A DNA stretch of 5,457 nt from contig JAJBTG010000115.1 in NCBI GenBank assembly GCA_020860985.1, forward strand, positions 1 to 5,457, in the 5' to 3' direction. This document shows positions 1-5,451 of the stretch, piece by piece (the first letter of the stretch is position 1; each line of letters opens with the position of its first letter). The notes below the pieces were generated by a model. It did no database searches. It was not told the origin of the DNA and worked only from the letters and a program-made list of their open reading frames with translations. Position numbers and translations under genes: made by a program. The DNA comes from Oscillospiraceae bacterium. GTDB lineage: Bacteria > Bacillota > Clostridia > UBA1381.

Positions 1-621
1 ACAATGGAGGATATGATTCATCATACCGCGGCGGTTGCAAGAGGAGCAAAAAACGCGTTGGTTGTCGCGGATATGCCCTTTATGTCGTACCAGACCTCGG
101 TGTATGACGCTGTAGTAAACGCGGGACGATTAATAAAGGAGGGACGCGCGCAGGCTGTAAAGCTTGAGGGCGGAGCTTCTGTTTGCAGGCAAATCCGCGC
201 GATTGTAGACTCGTCCATTCCGGTTGTCGCGCACTTGGGACTTACTCCGCAGTCTATTAACGCGTTCGGAGGATTTAAGGTTCAGGGCAAAACCGACGAG
301 GCGGCAAAGAAGCTTATTGACGATGCGAAAGCAATCGAGGAGGCGGGAGCATTTGCGCTTGTGCTTGAATGTGTTCCGGCGAAGCTTGCGAAAATTATAC
401 CGGAGTCAAATTCCATTCCGATCATAGGCATAGGCGCGGGCGCGGAATGTGACGGTCAGGTGGTGGTGTATCAGGCTATGCTCGGAATGTTTTCGGATTT
501 TACGCCTAAATTTGTAAAGAAATACGCCGATATAGGCGAGGCTATGCGGGACGCGTTCAGGAATTATATAAGTGAAGTAAAATCGGGCGTATTCCCGGAG
601 GAAAAAAACTGCTACAACTAA
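1..621 (+). CDS. panB: Ketopantoate hydroxymethyltransferase PanB, 5'-truncated by window edge
   Basis: This enzyme transfers a hydroxymethyl group from 5,10-methylenetetrahydrofolate to 2-ketoisovalerate, giving ketopantoate, the first committed step to pantothenate in the cytoplasm. The reading frame is open from base 1, and the first ATG (base 4) is internal: it aligns with the VEDI/MEDM region about 60 residues into full-length PanB (about 265-275 aa), so roughly a quarter of the protein lies upstream, including the first metal-binding Asp of the VGDSLG motif. Counting from the ATG at 4, visible motifs are ADMPFM with metal ligand Asp23, KLEGG (Lys53, Glu55), HLGLTPQS (77-84), FGG-KVQG (88-95), the catalytic Glu122 in LECVP, and IPIIGIGAG. 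The C-terminus ([13 protein letters not shown]) matches the family end, so the 3' end is intact. It is first in a panB-panC-panD-coaX series. The identification is very firm; nothing can be said of its promoter. Confidence 0.97.
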   Translation, partial: TMEDMIHHTAAVARGAKNALVVADMPFMSYQTSVYDAVVNAGRLIKEGRAQAVKLEGGASVCRQIRAIVDSSIPVVAHLGLTPQSINAFGGFKVQGKTDEAAKKLIDDAKAIEEAGAFALVLECVPAKLAKIIPESNSIPIIGIGAGAECDGQVVVYQAMLGMFSDFTPKFVKKYADIGEAMRDAFRNYISEVKSGVFPEEKNCYN

Positions 622-698
622 ATCACACGGGCGGAAATTATACCCCGCCTATGAACGCGGAGTATATATTAAGCCTGCATTAAGGAGTTGGATTATAA

Positions 699-1541
699 AT
701 GAAGCTTGTTAAAACAAAGCAAGAGGTAAGAGATACAGTTAAAGAATGGAAAAAACAGGGACTTACCGTGGGACTTGTTCCCACGATGGGGTACCTTCAC
801 GAGGGACACGCGAGCCTTATTGACGCGTCCGTGAAAAATAACGACCGCACGGTTGTTTCGATTTTTGTAAATCCTATGCAGTTCTCCCCTAACGAGGATT
901 TGGAAAGCTATCCGCGCGACATCGCGCGTGACAGTGAGGTTTGCGGGGAGCATGGCGCGGACTTGATTTTCAATCCCGAGCCGGAGGAAATGTACGGCGA
1001 TATGTTTTGTTCGTACGTTGATATGGACGTGCTTACAAAGGAGCTTTGCGGTCTTAGCAGACCTATTCATTTTCGCGGCGTATGCACCGTTGTTTCAAAG
1101 CTCTTTAATATAGTTACGCCGGACAACGCGTATTTCGGTCAAAAGGACGCGCAGCAGCTTGCCGTTATCAAACGAATGGTTGAGGACCTGGATATGAATA
1201 TTAAAATCAACGGCTGTCCGATAGTACGCGAAGCGGACGGACTTGCAAAAAGCTCCAGAAACACCTATCTGAGCGCGGAGGAACGCAGGGCGGCGCTGAT
1301 TTTAAGCAAGACCGTAAATCTGGGCAGAAGCATGATTGAAAGCGGCGAAAGGGACACTGAAAAAATTGTAAGCGCGATGGTAAAGAATATCGAAACAGAG
1401 CCGCTTGCAAAAACAGATTATGTAAAAATTGTCGATGCGCTCACCATGCAGCAGATTAAAACCATTGACAGACCCGCGCTTTGCGCGATGGCGGTATATA
1501 TCGGCAAAACCCGTTTAATAGATAATTTTGAGGTGGTATAG
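699..1541 (+). CDS. panC: Pantothenate synthetase (pantoate--beta-alanine ligase)
   Basis: PanC condenses pantoate with beta-alanine using ATP, through a pantoyl-adenylate intermediate, to give pantothenate. The 280-aa length is the normal family length. The protein has the nucleotidyltransferase HIGH-type signature PTMGYLHEGH (28-37, His34 and His37), then IFVNPMQF (55-62), YPRD (71-74), FGQKDAQQ (146-153) and the KMSKS-like loop LAKSSRN (182-188) ending in TYLS. The start at 699 is supported by AAGGAG at 682-687, although its 11-nt spacer is a little long. The 77-nt gap after panB holds a small GGCGG/CCGCC inverted repeat (630-634/645-649) with no T tract, so transcription probably reads through. 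The last codons carry the ribosome binding site of panD, which begins at the very next base. This arrangement implies co-transcription and probably translational coupling. No active-site residue looks abnormal. Confidence 0.98.
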   Translation: MKLVKTKQEVRDTVKEWKKQGLTVGLVPTMGYLHEGHASLIDASVKNNDRTVVSIFVNPMQFSPNEDLESYPRDIARDSEVCGEHGADLIFNPEPEEMYGDMFCSYVDMDVLTKELCGLSRPIHFRGVCTVVSKLFNIVTPDNAYFGQKDAQQLAVIKRMVEDLDMNIKINGCPIVREADGLAKSSRNTYLSAEERRAALILSKTVNLGRSMIESGERDTEKIVSAMVKNIETEPLAKTDYVKIVDALTMQQIKTIDRPALCAMAVYIGKTRLIDNFEVV

Positions 1542-1937
1542 ATGCTTATAACAATGTTAAAAAGCAAAATTCACCGAGCAGTGGTTACGCAGGCGGAGCT
1601 GGACTACGTCGGCAGTATAACCGTTGACGAGGAGCTTTTGGAGGCTGCGGGAATTTTTGAATATGAAAAGGTTCAGGTTGTGGACGTAAATAACGGAAGC
1701 CGCTTTGAAACCTACACAATCGCCGGCGAGCGCGGAAGCGGCGTTATATGCTTAAACGGCGCGGCGGCAAGATGCGTTCAAAAGGGCGACAGAATTATAA
1801 TTATGGCATATGCCCAACTTGAACAAAGCGAAGCCAAGGAAAACCCGCCTCGGGTGGTGTTCGTAAATGAGGAAAATAAAATTACAAAGGTAACATCATA
1901 TGAAAAACACGGCACGTTAAAGGAGATGCTGCAATGA
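1542..1937 (+). CDS. panD: Aspartate 1-decarboxylase proenzyme
   Basis: PanD decarboxylates L-aspartate to beta-alanine, the second substrate of PanC. It is a pyruvoyl enzyme made by self-cleavage of a proenzyme. The cleavage site Gly24-Ser25 is present in DYVGSIT; Ser25 would become the pyruvoyl group. Arg54, Thr57 and Tyr58 (SRFETYTI) and Asn72 (LNGAAA) occupy the same positions as the active-site residues of the E. coli enzyme. At 131 aa it is close to the usual 115-140 aa. The start is fixed by the conserved N-terminus ([12 protein letters not shown]) and by GAGGTGG at 1530-1536, five bases upstream and inside panC. There is no gap between the panC stop (TAG, 1539-1541) and this ATG. Its own stop overlaps the coaX start as ATGA at 1934-1937. 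The bacterial partner PanZ/PanM is not expected here and none is seen. Confidence 0.98.
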   Translation: MLITMLKSKIHRAVVTQAELDYVGSITVDEELLEAAGIFEYEKVQVVDVNNGSRFETYTIAGERGSGVICLNGAAARCVQKGDRIIIMAYAQLEQSEAKENPPRVVFVNEENKITKVTSYEKHGTLKEMLQ

Positions 1938-2704
1938 TATTAGCTATAGATATAGGAAATACCAATATTGTTATCGGCTGCTTCAACGGGAGTAAAATAG
2001 AGTTTACCGAGCGACTTGTAACAAACCATAAATCAACGGAGCTTGAGTATGCTATTCTGTTCAAAAATGTTATGGAGATATACAGCATATCGCCGAAAAA
2101 TATTGACGGCGGCATAATATCCTCCGTTGTTCCCTCTCTTACGAATGTTATAAAAAGAGCGATGGAGAAGCTTACAAAGGCGGATGTAATGCTGATAGGA
2201 CCGGGAATTAAAACGGGACTTAATATTCTGACCGACAATCCCGCTCAGCTCGGCAGCGATTTGGTGGTTGACGCCGTTGCCGGAATAAATGAATATCCGC
2301 TGCCGCTTGTGATTTTTGATATGGGTACCGCGACTACAATTTCCGTAATTGACGCGGATAAAAATTATCTCGGCACGGTGATAATTCCGGGACTTGAAAT
2401 ATCCCTCAATTCTCTTGTGGGCGAAACCTCGCAGCTCCCGAAAATAAGTCTTGACCCGCCAAAAAGCGTTATCGGCAGGAATACCGTCGATTCCATGAAA
2501 AGCGGTATTTTGTATTCCAATGCTTCGAGCATGGACGGAATGGTGGAAAGAATAGAAAAGGAGCTTGGCATGGAGGTCACTGTAGTGGCAACGGGCGGAC
2601 TTGCTTCGTCGGTTGTTCCGTTCTGCGAGCGGGATATAATTCTCGATAACGAGCTTCTGCTTAAGGGCTTGATGATTATTTATAATAAGAACATAAATAA
2701 ATGA
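1934..2704 (+). CDS. coaX: Type III pantothenate kinase
   Basis: CoaX phosphorylates pantothenate to 4'-phosphopantothenate, the first step of CoA synthesis. Type III enzymes belong to the ASKHA fold, need a monovalent cation and, unlike type I CoaA, are not feedback-inhibited by CoA. The 256-aa protein shows the N-terminal phosphate-binding motif DIGNTN (6-11), GPGIKTGLN (89-97), the catalytic Asp109 in [18 protein letters not shown] (129-135), [10 protein letters not shown] and a C-terminal ATGGLAS. Where most members read GADR, this one reads GSDL, so the Arg after the catalytic Asp is Leu110. The start is supported by AAGGAG at 1920-1925 with an 8-nt spacer, and by the 4-nt overlap with panD. 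That overlap means a ribosome can reinitiate directly, tying pantothenate synthesis to its phosphorylation. Confident identification. Confidence 0.96.
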   Translation: MILAIDIGNTNIVIGCFNGSKIEFTERLVTNHKSTELEYAILFKNVMEIYSISPKNIDGGIISSVVPSLTNVIKRAMEKLTKADVMLIGPGIKTGLNILTDNPAQLGSDLVVDAVAGINEYPLPLVIFDMGTATTISVIDADKNYLGTVIIPGLEISLNSLVGETSQLPKISLDPPKSVIGRNTVDSMKSGILYSNASSMDGMVERIEKELGMEVTVVATGGLASSVVPFCERDIILDNELLLKGLMIIYNKNINK

Positions 2705-2779
2705 CGGCGCTATGTGTGCGTTATTAAACCAAACGATTTCAGGACGCGGAAATTTTTCGCGGCGCATCGGGAAAATGAT

Positions 2780-3766
2780 ATGAAGAAATTATTATTTTAT
2801 TTAATACTTGCATTGGCTGTTGCGGCAGCCTCGGGATGCACCGGCAAAAATGAATTGCATGAGGAGGCGTTTTCCTCGCTTATAAAGGCTCTTCCCGAAA
2901 AGGAGGAGCCAACGGAAATATCCGACGCTGCCGATATTATGCCTGCGGAATTGACATATGATGGCGATTTGATTTATGACAGCATATACATAACAGATAA
3001 TGTCGAATATAACGACGCACCTCCCGAGGAAACGGAGGGTCTTTGGGATTTAAAAGCGGCTATAGAGGAATCGATAGCCGCCGCGGAGGGCGAATGGGCG
3101 GTCTATGTTAAAAACGTGGACACAAACGAATATCTCAGCATTAATAATCACCCGATGTATTCGGCAAGTCTTATAAAGATGTTTATTATGAACGCCGTTT
3201 ATGAAAAGCTTGAAAACGGCGAGCTTGAAAAAACAGAGGAAATATCCTCATTGCTGACAGAAATGATTACCGTGAGCGATAACGATGCCACCAATCGGCT
3301 TGTTGAGATTCTCGGCGGCGGTGATTTTGATGCGGGACTTGAGGTTGAAAATGACTGTACAAGCCGCTACGGGTTTGCCGACACCAAGCAGCAGTGCGAT
3401 TTGCAGAGCGTAAGGACTCATCCGGCAAAGGGCAGAAATTACACCTCCGTAAACGACTGCGGAAAACTGTTGGAGAGCATATGCCGCAAGAGCCTGATTT
3501 CCTATACGGCGAGCGATGAGATGATTGATTTGCTTTTCGGTCAGCAGGTCAGATATAAAATTCCGGCGGGAGTTCCGGATGAGGCTTTCGTCGCGAATAA
3601 GACCGGTGAAATGAGCAGCGCGCAAAATGACGCGGCGATCGTGTATTCCCCGAATTGCTTGTACATAATCTGCATAATGTCAAACGAGCTTACCGAGGAC
3701 ATCAGCGGCTCGGCGATAAATAAAATAATCAATATTTCCTCAATGGTGTATGATTATTTCAATTGA
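2780..3766 (+). CDS. Secreted serine-hydrolase lipoprotein, class A beta-lactamase-like fold
   Basis: A 328-aa predicted surface lipoprotein. The ATG at 2780 is chosen because it gives a clean signal peptide: two Lys, a hydrophobic stretch (4-17) and the lipobox ASGC with lipidated Cys20. An in-frame ATG at 2714 would put 22 charged residues in front of it and lacks a ribosome binding site; the site at 2780 is itself weak (GGGA at 2769-2772). Residues 21-90 are an acidic, probably disordered linker. The hydrolase domain (about 90-328) has the penicillin-recognising triad: SxxK as S130-LI-K133, SDN at 166-168 and KTG at 274-276 (VANKTGE), plus RYKIPAGVP just before. The SxxK-to-SDN distance is 36 residues against about 60 in class A beta-lactamases, and I see no Glu equivalent to Glu166 between SDN and KTG. 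It may therefore be a cell-wall peptidase or acyl-enzyme protein rather than a resistance enzyme; the substrate is unknown. It lies 75 nt after coaX and has no evident role in CoA synthesis. Confidence 0.85.
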   Translation: MKKLLFYLILALAVAAASGCTGKNELHEEAFSSLIKALPEKEEPTEISDAADIMPAELTYDGDLIYDSIYITDNVEYNDAPPEETEGLWDLKAAIEESIAAAEGEWAVYVKNVDTNEYLSINNHPMYSASLIKMFIMNAVYEKLENGELEKTEEISSLLTEMITVSDNDATNRLVEILGGGDFDAGLEVENDCTSRYGFADTKQQCDLQSVRTHPAKGRNYTSVNDCGKLLESICRKSLISYTASDEMIDLLFGQQVRYKIPAGVPDEAFVANKTGEMSSAQNDAAIVYSPNCLYIICIMSNELTEDISGSAINKIINISSMVYDYFN

Positions 3767-3778
3767 TTTGTGTAGTTG

Positions 3779-3873
3779 AATTAAGATGTTCCCCGCTTCG
3801 ATAGGCGGCGGCATTGCCTTAATTTGTACAACTTCTGAAATATTAAATAACGGGACTTTGCCCCTTATTAAAT
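3779..3873 (+). repeat. Composite intergenic repeat, copy 1
   Basis: The 3779-3825 part is an imperfect palindrome: outer arms AATTAAG (3779-3785) and CTTAATT (3818-3824) flank a GC-rich core with CCGC/GCGG (3793-3796/3805-3808). After a 9-nt spacer, 3835-3873 begins CTGAAA and ends in TGCCCCTTATTAAAT. Both parts recur, in the same order, on the opposite strand at 5340-5451. By hand alignment about 34 of 47 bases match in the palindrome and 20 of 23 in the 3851-3873 block. This is the pattern of a small non-coding dispersed element (MITE-like or REP-like). No terminal target duplication or coding capacity is visible, and the true boundaries are not known. It sits between the lipoprotein gene and coaBC. 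Confidence 0.7.
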
Positions 3874-3885
3874 CCCTTATCATTC

Positions 3886-3940
3886 CCTGCCCCGCAGATA
3901 AGAGATTGGTTAATTACCCTTTATGCCAATGCGGGGCGGG
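3886..3940 (+). other. Long-range inverted repeat in the coaBC leader
   Basis: CCTGCCCCGCA (3886-3896) and TGCGGGGCGGG (3930-3940) can pair over 11 positions with one T-G wobble, closing a 33-nt loop immediately upstream of the coaBC ribosome binding site. A second small inverted repeat, CTTATC (3876-3881) with GATAAG (3897-3902), places the first GC arm in its loop, so the two stems could alternate or form a pseudoknot. No T tract follows, so this is not a standard terminator. It may be the remaining part of the neighbouring repeat element, or a leader structure that affects coaBC translation. The pairing is seen directly; function is unproven. Confidence 0.5.
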
Positions 3941-3941
3941 C

Positions 3942-3950
3942 GGAATGGAG
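3942..3950 (+). promoter_or_regulatory. Ribosome binding site that fixes the coaBC start
   Basis: GGAATGGAG ends five bases before the ATG at 3956. An in-frame ATG at 3923 would add 11 residues (MPMRGGRNGDI) unlike any CoaBC N-terminus, lies inside the inverted repeat and has no comparable site upstream. The 3956 start also gives the usual CoaBC beginning, a short tail before the flavin-binding VVLGVTGSIAAYK. Confidence 0.75.
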
Positions 3951-3955
3951 ATATT

Positions 3956-5149
3956 ATGCTTACAGGAAAAACAGTCGTTTTGGGCGTTACAGGCAGCATC
4001 GCGGCGTATAAGGCGGCGAATCTTGCGCGTATGCTGAAAAAGCTTAATTGTAATGTCCATGTCCTTATGACGAGGAATGCTGAAAATTTTATAAATCCGA
4101 TAACCTTTGAAACCCTCACTCAAAACAAATGCCTTATCGATACATTCGACAGGAATTTTCAATACAGCGTAGAACACGTCACTCTTGCAAAGCAGGCAGA
4201 TATTGTTATGATTGCTCCGGCAAGCGCGAACGTAATCGGTAAGCTGGCGAACGGAATAGCGGATGATATGCTTACTACTACGGTAATGGCATGTCCGTGC
4301 AAAAAAATTATATCGCCGGCAATGAACCATAATATGTTTCATAATCCGATTGTTCAAGACAATATTAAAAGGCTCGAGAAATTCGGTTATGAAATTGTAT
4401 CTCACGATACCGGTATGCTCGCCAACGGCGACATCGGGGACGGAAGAATGCCGAGCGAGGAGCTGTTGCTTGAATATATATTAAGGGAAGTCGCTTATGA
4501 AAAGGACTTATACGGAAAGAAAGTGCTTGTTACCGCAGGAGCGACACGGGAAGCCATCGACCCCGTGAGATTTATAACAAATCACTCCACGGGAAAAATG
4601 GGGTACGCCGTTGCGCGGAACGCGATGCTTCGCGGCGCGGACGTAACGCTTGTCACGGCTAAGGCGGAGATTAAACCGCCGGAGTTTGTTCGGACGGTTG
4701 AGGTAATAAGCGCGGCGGATATGCTCGACGCGGTACTCAAATATTCGGATGACTCGGATATAATCGTAAAGGCGGCGGCGGTAGCGGATTACCGCCCGAT
4801 AAATGTCGCGGAAAATAAGATAAAAAAATCGGACGACGAGGCGGTTATAAGGCTTGAACGGACGGTTGACATTTTAAAAACGCTCGGCGAGCGGAAAAAA
4901 GAAAATCAGATCATATGCGGGTTTTCAATGGAAACGGAGAGCCTGATTGAAAATTCAAGAAAAAAGCTCGAGAAAAAGAATATCGACATGATAGTCGCGA
5001 ATAATCTCAGAGTAGAGGGCGCGGGCTTCGGTACCGATACGAATGTAGTAACGATTATAACAGAGGACGATGAATATCCGCTTGAGAAGATTAGCAAGGA
5101 TAAAGTCGCGGAGGAAATATTTAACTATATTCTGAAACATTTTTGTTGA
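3956..5149 (+). CDS. coaBC: Bifunctional phosphopantothenoylcysteine synthetase/decarboxylase
   Basis: This 397-aa fusion adds cysteine to 4'-phosphopantothenate (CoaB, nucleotide-dependent) and decarboxylates the product to 4'-phosphopantetheine (CoaC, FMN-dependent). The N-terminal CoaC domain (about 1-180) shows VTGSIAAYK (11-19), catalytic His74, PASAN (88-92) and PAMNHNMF (121-128, Asn124). These match E. coli His75 and Asn125 with a one-residue offset. At the same offset, the Cys158 position holds Asn157 (LANGDIGDGRM), an unusual loss of a residue known to complete the decarboxylase reaction. The CoaB domain (about 187-397) has VLVTAGATRE-IDPVRFITN (Asn209), HSTGKMG, KAAAVADYRP, ENKIKK (Lys288), GFSMETE and MIVANN, all as expected. 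Length is normal (about 390-410 aa). It follows the pan/coaX genes in pathway order but is separated from them by the lipoprotein gene and a repeat, so it may or may not be in the same transcript. Its stop codon lies inside the next promoter's -35 box. Confidence 0.97.
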   Translation: MLTGKTVVLGVTGSIAAYKAANLARMLKKLNCNVHVLMTRNAENFINPITFETLTQNKCLIDTFDRNFQYSVEHVTLAKQADIVMIAPASANVIGKLANGIADDMLTTTVMACPCKKIISPAMNHNMFHNPIVQDNIKRLEKFGYEIVSHDTGMLANGDIGDGRMPSEELLLEYILREVAYEKDLYGKKVLVTAGATREAIDPVRFITNHSTGKMGYAVARNAMLRGADVTLVTAKAEIKPPEFVRTVEVISAADMLDAVLKYSDDSDIIVKAAAVADYRPINVAENKIKKSDDEAVIRLERTVDILKTLGERKKENQIICGFSMETESLIENSRKKLEKKNIDMIVANNLRVEGAGFGTDTNVVTIITEDDEYPLEKISKDKVAEEIFNYILKHFC

Positions 5150-5174
5150 CATTATAATTCATATGTTATATAAT
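5146..5174 (+). promoter_or_regulatory. Perfect-consensus sigma-A promoter
   Basis: TTGACA (5146-5151) and TATAAT (5169-5174) are exact consensus hexamers separated by exactly 17 bases of AT-rich sequence. The expected start of transcription is around A5181, just before the riboswitch. The -35 box overlaps the coaBC stop codon (5147-5149). This promoter opens the riboswitch-controlled unit downstream and shows that the coaBC transcription unit ends here or is overlapped. Confidence 0.88.
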
Positions 5175-5180
5175 AAATCT

Positions 5181-5262
5181 ATATAGGGGAGCTTATTGCT
5201 GAGAGGAAGCCTTGCTTCGACCCATTGACCGTAAGCGGGTAATGCCGAAACGGGATTTGATT
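5181..5262 (+). ncRNA. TPP (thi-box) riboswitch aptamer
   Basis: The two conserved thiamine pyrophosphate-binding cores are present: GCTGAGAGG (5198-5206) and GGGTAATGCCG (5237-5247). Supporting helices can be drawn: P2 GGG (5187-5189) with CCC (5221-5223), an optional P3a GAAGC/GCTTC (5206-5210/5214-5218), P4 CCGT (5229-5232) with ACGG (5250-5253), and P5 CGG (5236-5238) with CCG (5245-5247). The P1 closing helix is AU-rich and weak as I read it, so the ends are approximate. TPP riboswitches normally repress thiamine synthesis or transport genes when TPP is plentiful. The regulated gene must lie beyond position 5457. It does not control coaBC, which is upstream. Confidence 0.93.
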
Positions 5263-5281
5263 AAACGCGGATTTTCTGTTT

Positions 5282-5311
5282 TGCTCCCCCAATAATCGGG
5301 GGAGCATTTTT
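5282..5311 (+). terminator. Intrinsic terminator, riboswitch expression platform
   Basis: TGCTCCCCC (5282-5290) pairs perfectly with GGGGGAGCA (5298-5306) around a 7-nt loop, followed by TTTTT (5307-5311). It begins about 20 nt after the aptamer, the usual place for a transcriptional expression platform. The 5' arm GCTCCCC (5283-5289) is also exactly complementary to GGGGAGC (5186-5192) at the 5' side of the aptamer, so an antiterminator can compete with this hairpin when TPP is absent. Confidence 0.93.
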
Positions 5312-5328
5312 AATTGTCTGTAGGTTTC

Positions 5329-5361
5329 GCCCCTTTTGAATTCAATAAGGGGCACAGCCCC
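5329..5361 (+). other. Overlapping alternative hairpins after the terminator
   Basis: GCCCCTT (5329-5335) pairs with AAGGGGC (5347-5353) around 11 nt. The same right arm GGGGC (5349-5353) can instead pair with GCCCC (5357-5361) around a 3-nt loop. The two stems exclude each other. No T tract follows either. The right-hand part belongs to the dispersed repeat. They are probably features of the repeat rather than of the riboswitch. Confidence 0.45.
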
Positions 5362-5451
5362 GTCATTCAACGCTTTCAGTGGGAGCTTGGGTCTCCCCCT
5401 CATAAAATTAAGTGGCACCCGCCCCTTTAAGAGGCGGGGGACATCTTAATT
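5340..5451 (-). repeat. Composite intergenic repeat, copy 2 (inverted)
   Basis: Read on the minus strand, this begins with the same AATTAAGATGT palindrome as copy 1 (5405-5451, outer arms 5405-5412 and 5445-5452, core CCCGCC/GGCGGG at 5418-5423/5433-5438). It then continues through a CTGAAA block (5363-5379) and a TGCCCCTTATT block (5340-5362). The spacer between palindrome and block is 25 nt here against 9 nt in copy 1, and carries its own small hairpin, GGGAG/CTCCC (5381-5385/5393-5397). It fills most of the stretch between the terminator and the window end, where no coding sequence is visible. The element may extend past 5457 on one side and to about 5321 on the other. Confidence 0.7.

Noticed and set aside
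629..650. Inverted repeat between panB and panC as a terminator
   Set aside because: The stem is only 5 bp plus a wobble with a 10-nt loop and no following T tract; it would not stop transcription reliably.
2681..2686. TATAAT near the end of coaX as a promoter for the lipoprotein gene
   Set aside because: It encodes Tyr-Asn in the coaX frame, and no acceptable -35 box lies 16-18 bases upstream (TGCTTA at best). It remains possible but unsupported.
2033..2767. Long minus-strand open frame opposite coaX (244 codons)
   Set aside because: It lies antisense to a well-conserved coaX, its translation has a composition typical of reverse-frame shadows (many His, Arg, Asn and Tyr), and it has no ribosome binding site or recognisable motif.
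2714..2779. N-terminal extension of the lipoprotein from the ATG at 2714
   Set aside because: The extra 22 charged residues would precede and disable the signal peptide, and no ribosome binding site is present before 2714.
3786..4037. Plus-strand open frame covering the intergenic repeat and the coaBC start
   Set aside because: It begins inside the palindromic repeat, runs out of frame into coaBC and has no ribosome binding site.
3914..4405. Minus-strand open frame opposite the start of coaBC
   Set aside because: It overlaps the conserved flavin-binding domain of coaBC and has no recognisable domain; best explained as a shadow.
5153..5158. A second TATAAT inside the spacer of the riboswitch promoter
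   Set aside because: There is no -35 box at the right distance; the TTGACA-17-TATAAT arrangement explains the site far better.
5179..5418. Minus-strand open frame across the riboswitch and repeat
   Set aside because: It covers a clear structured RNA and terminator on the other strand, so the frame is incidental.
3779..5451. The two repeat copies as part of a CRISPR array or an IS
   Set aside because: There are only two diverged, inverted copies over 1.5 kb apart, with a gene between them, no regular spacers, no cas gene and no transposase.
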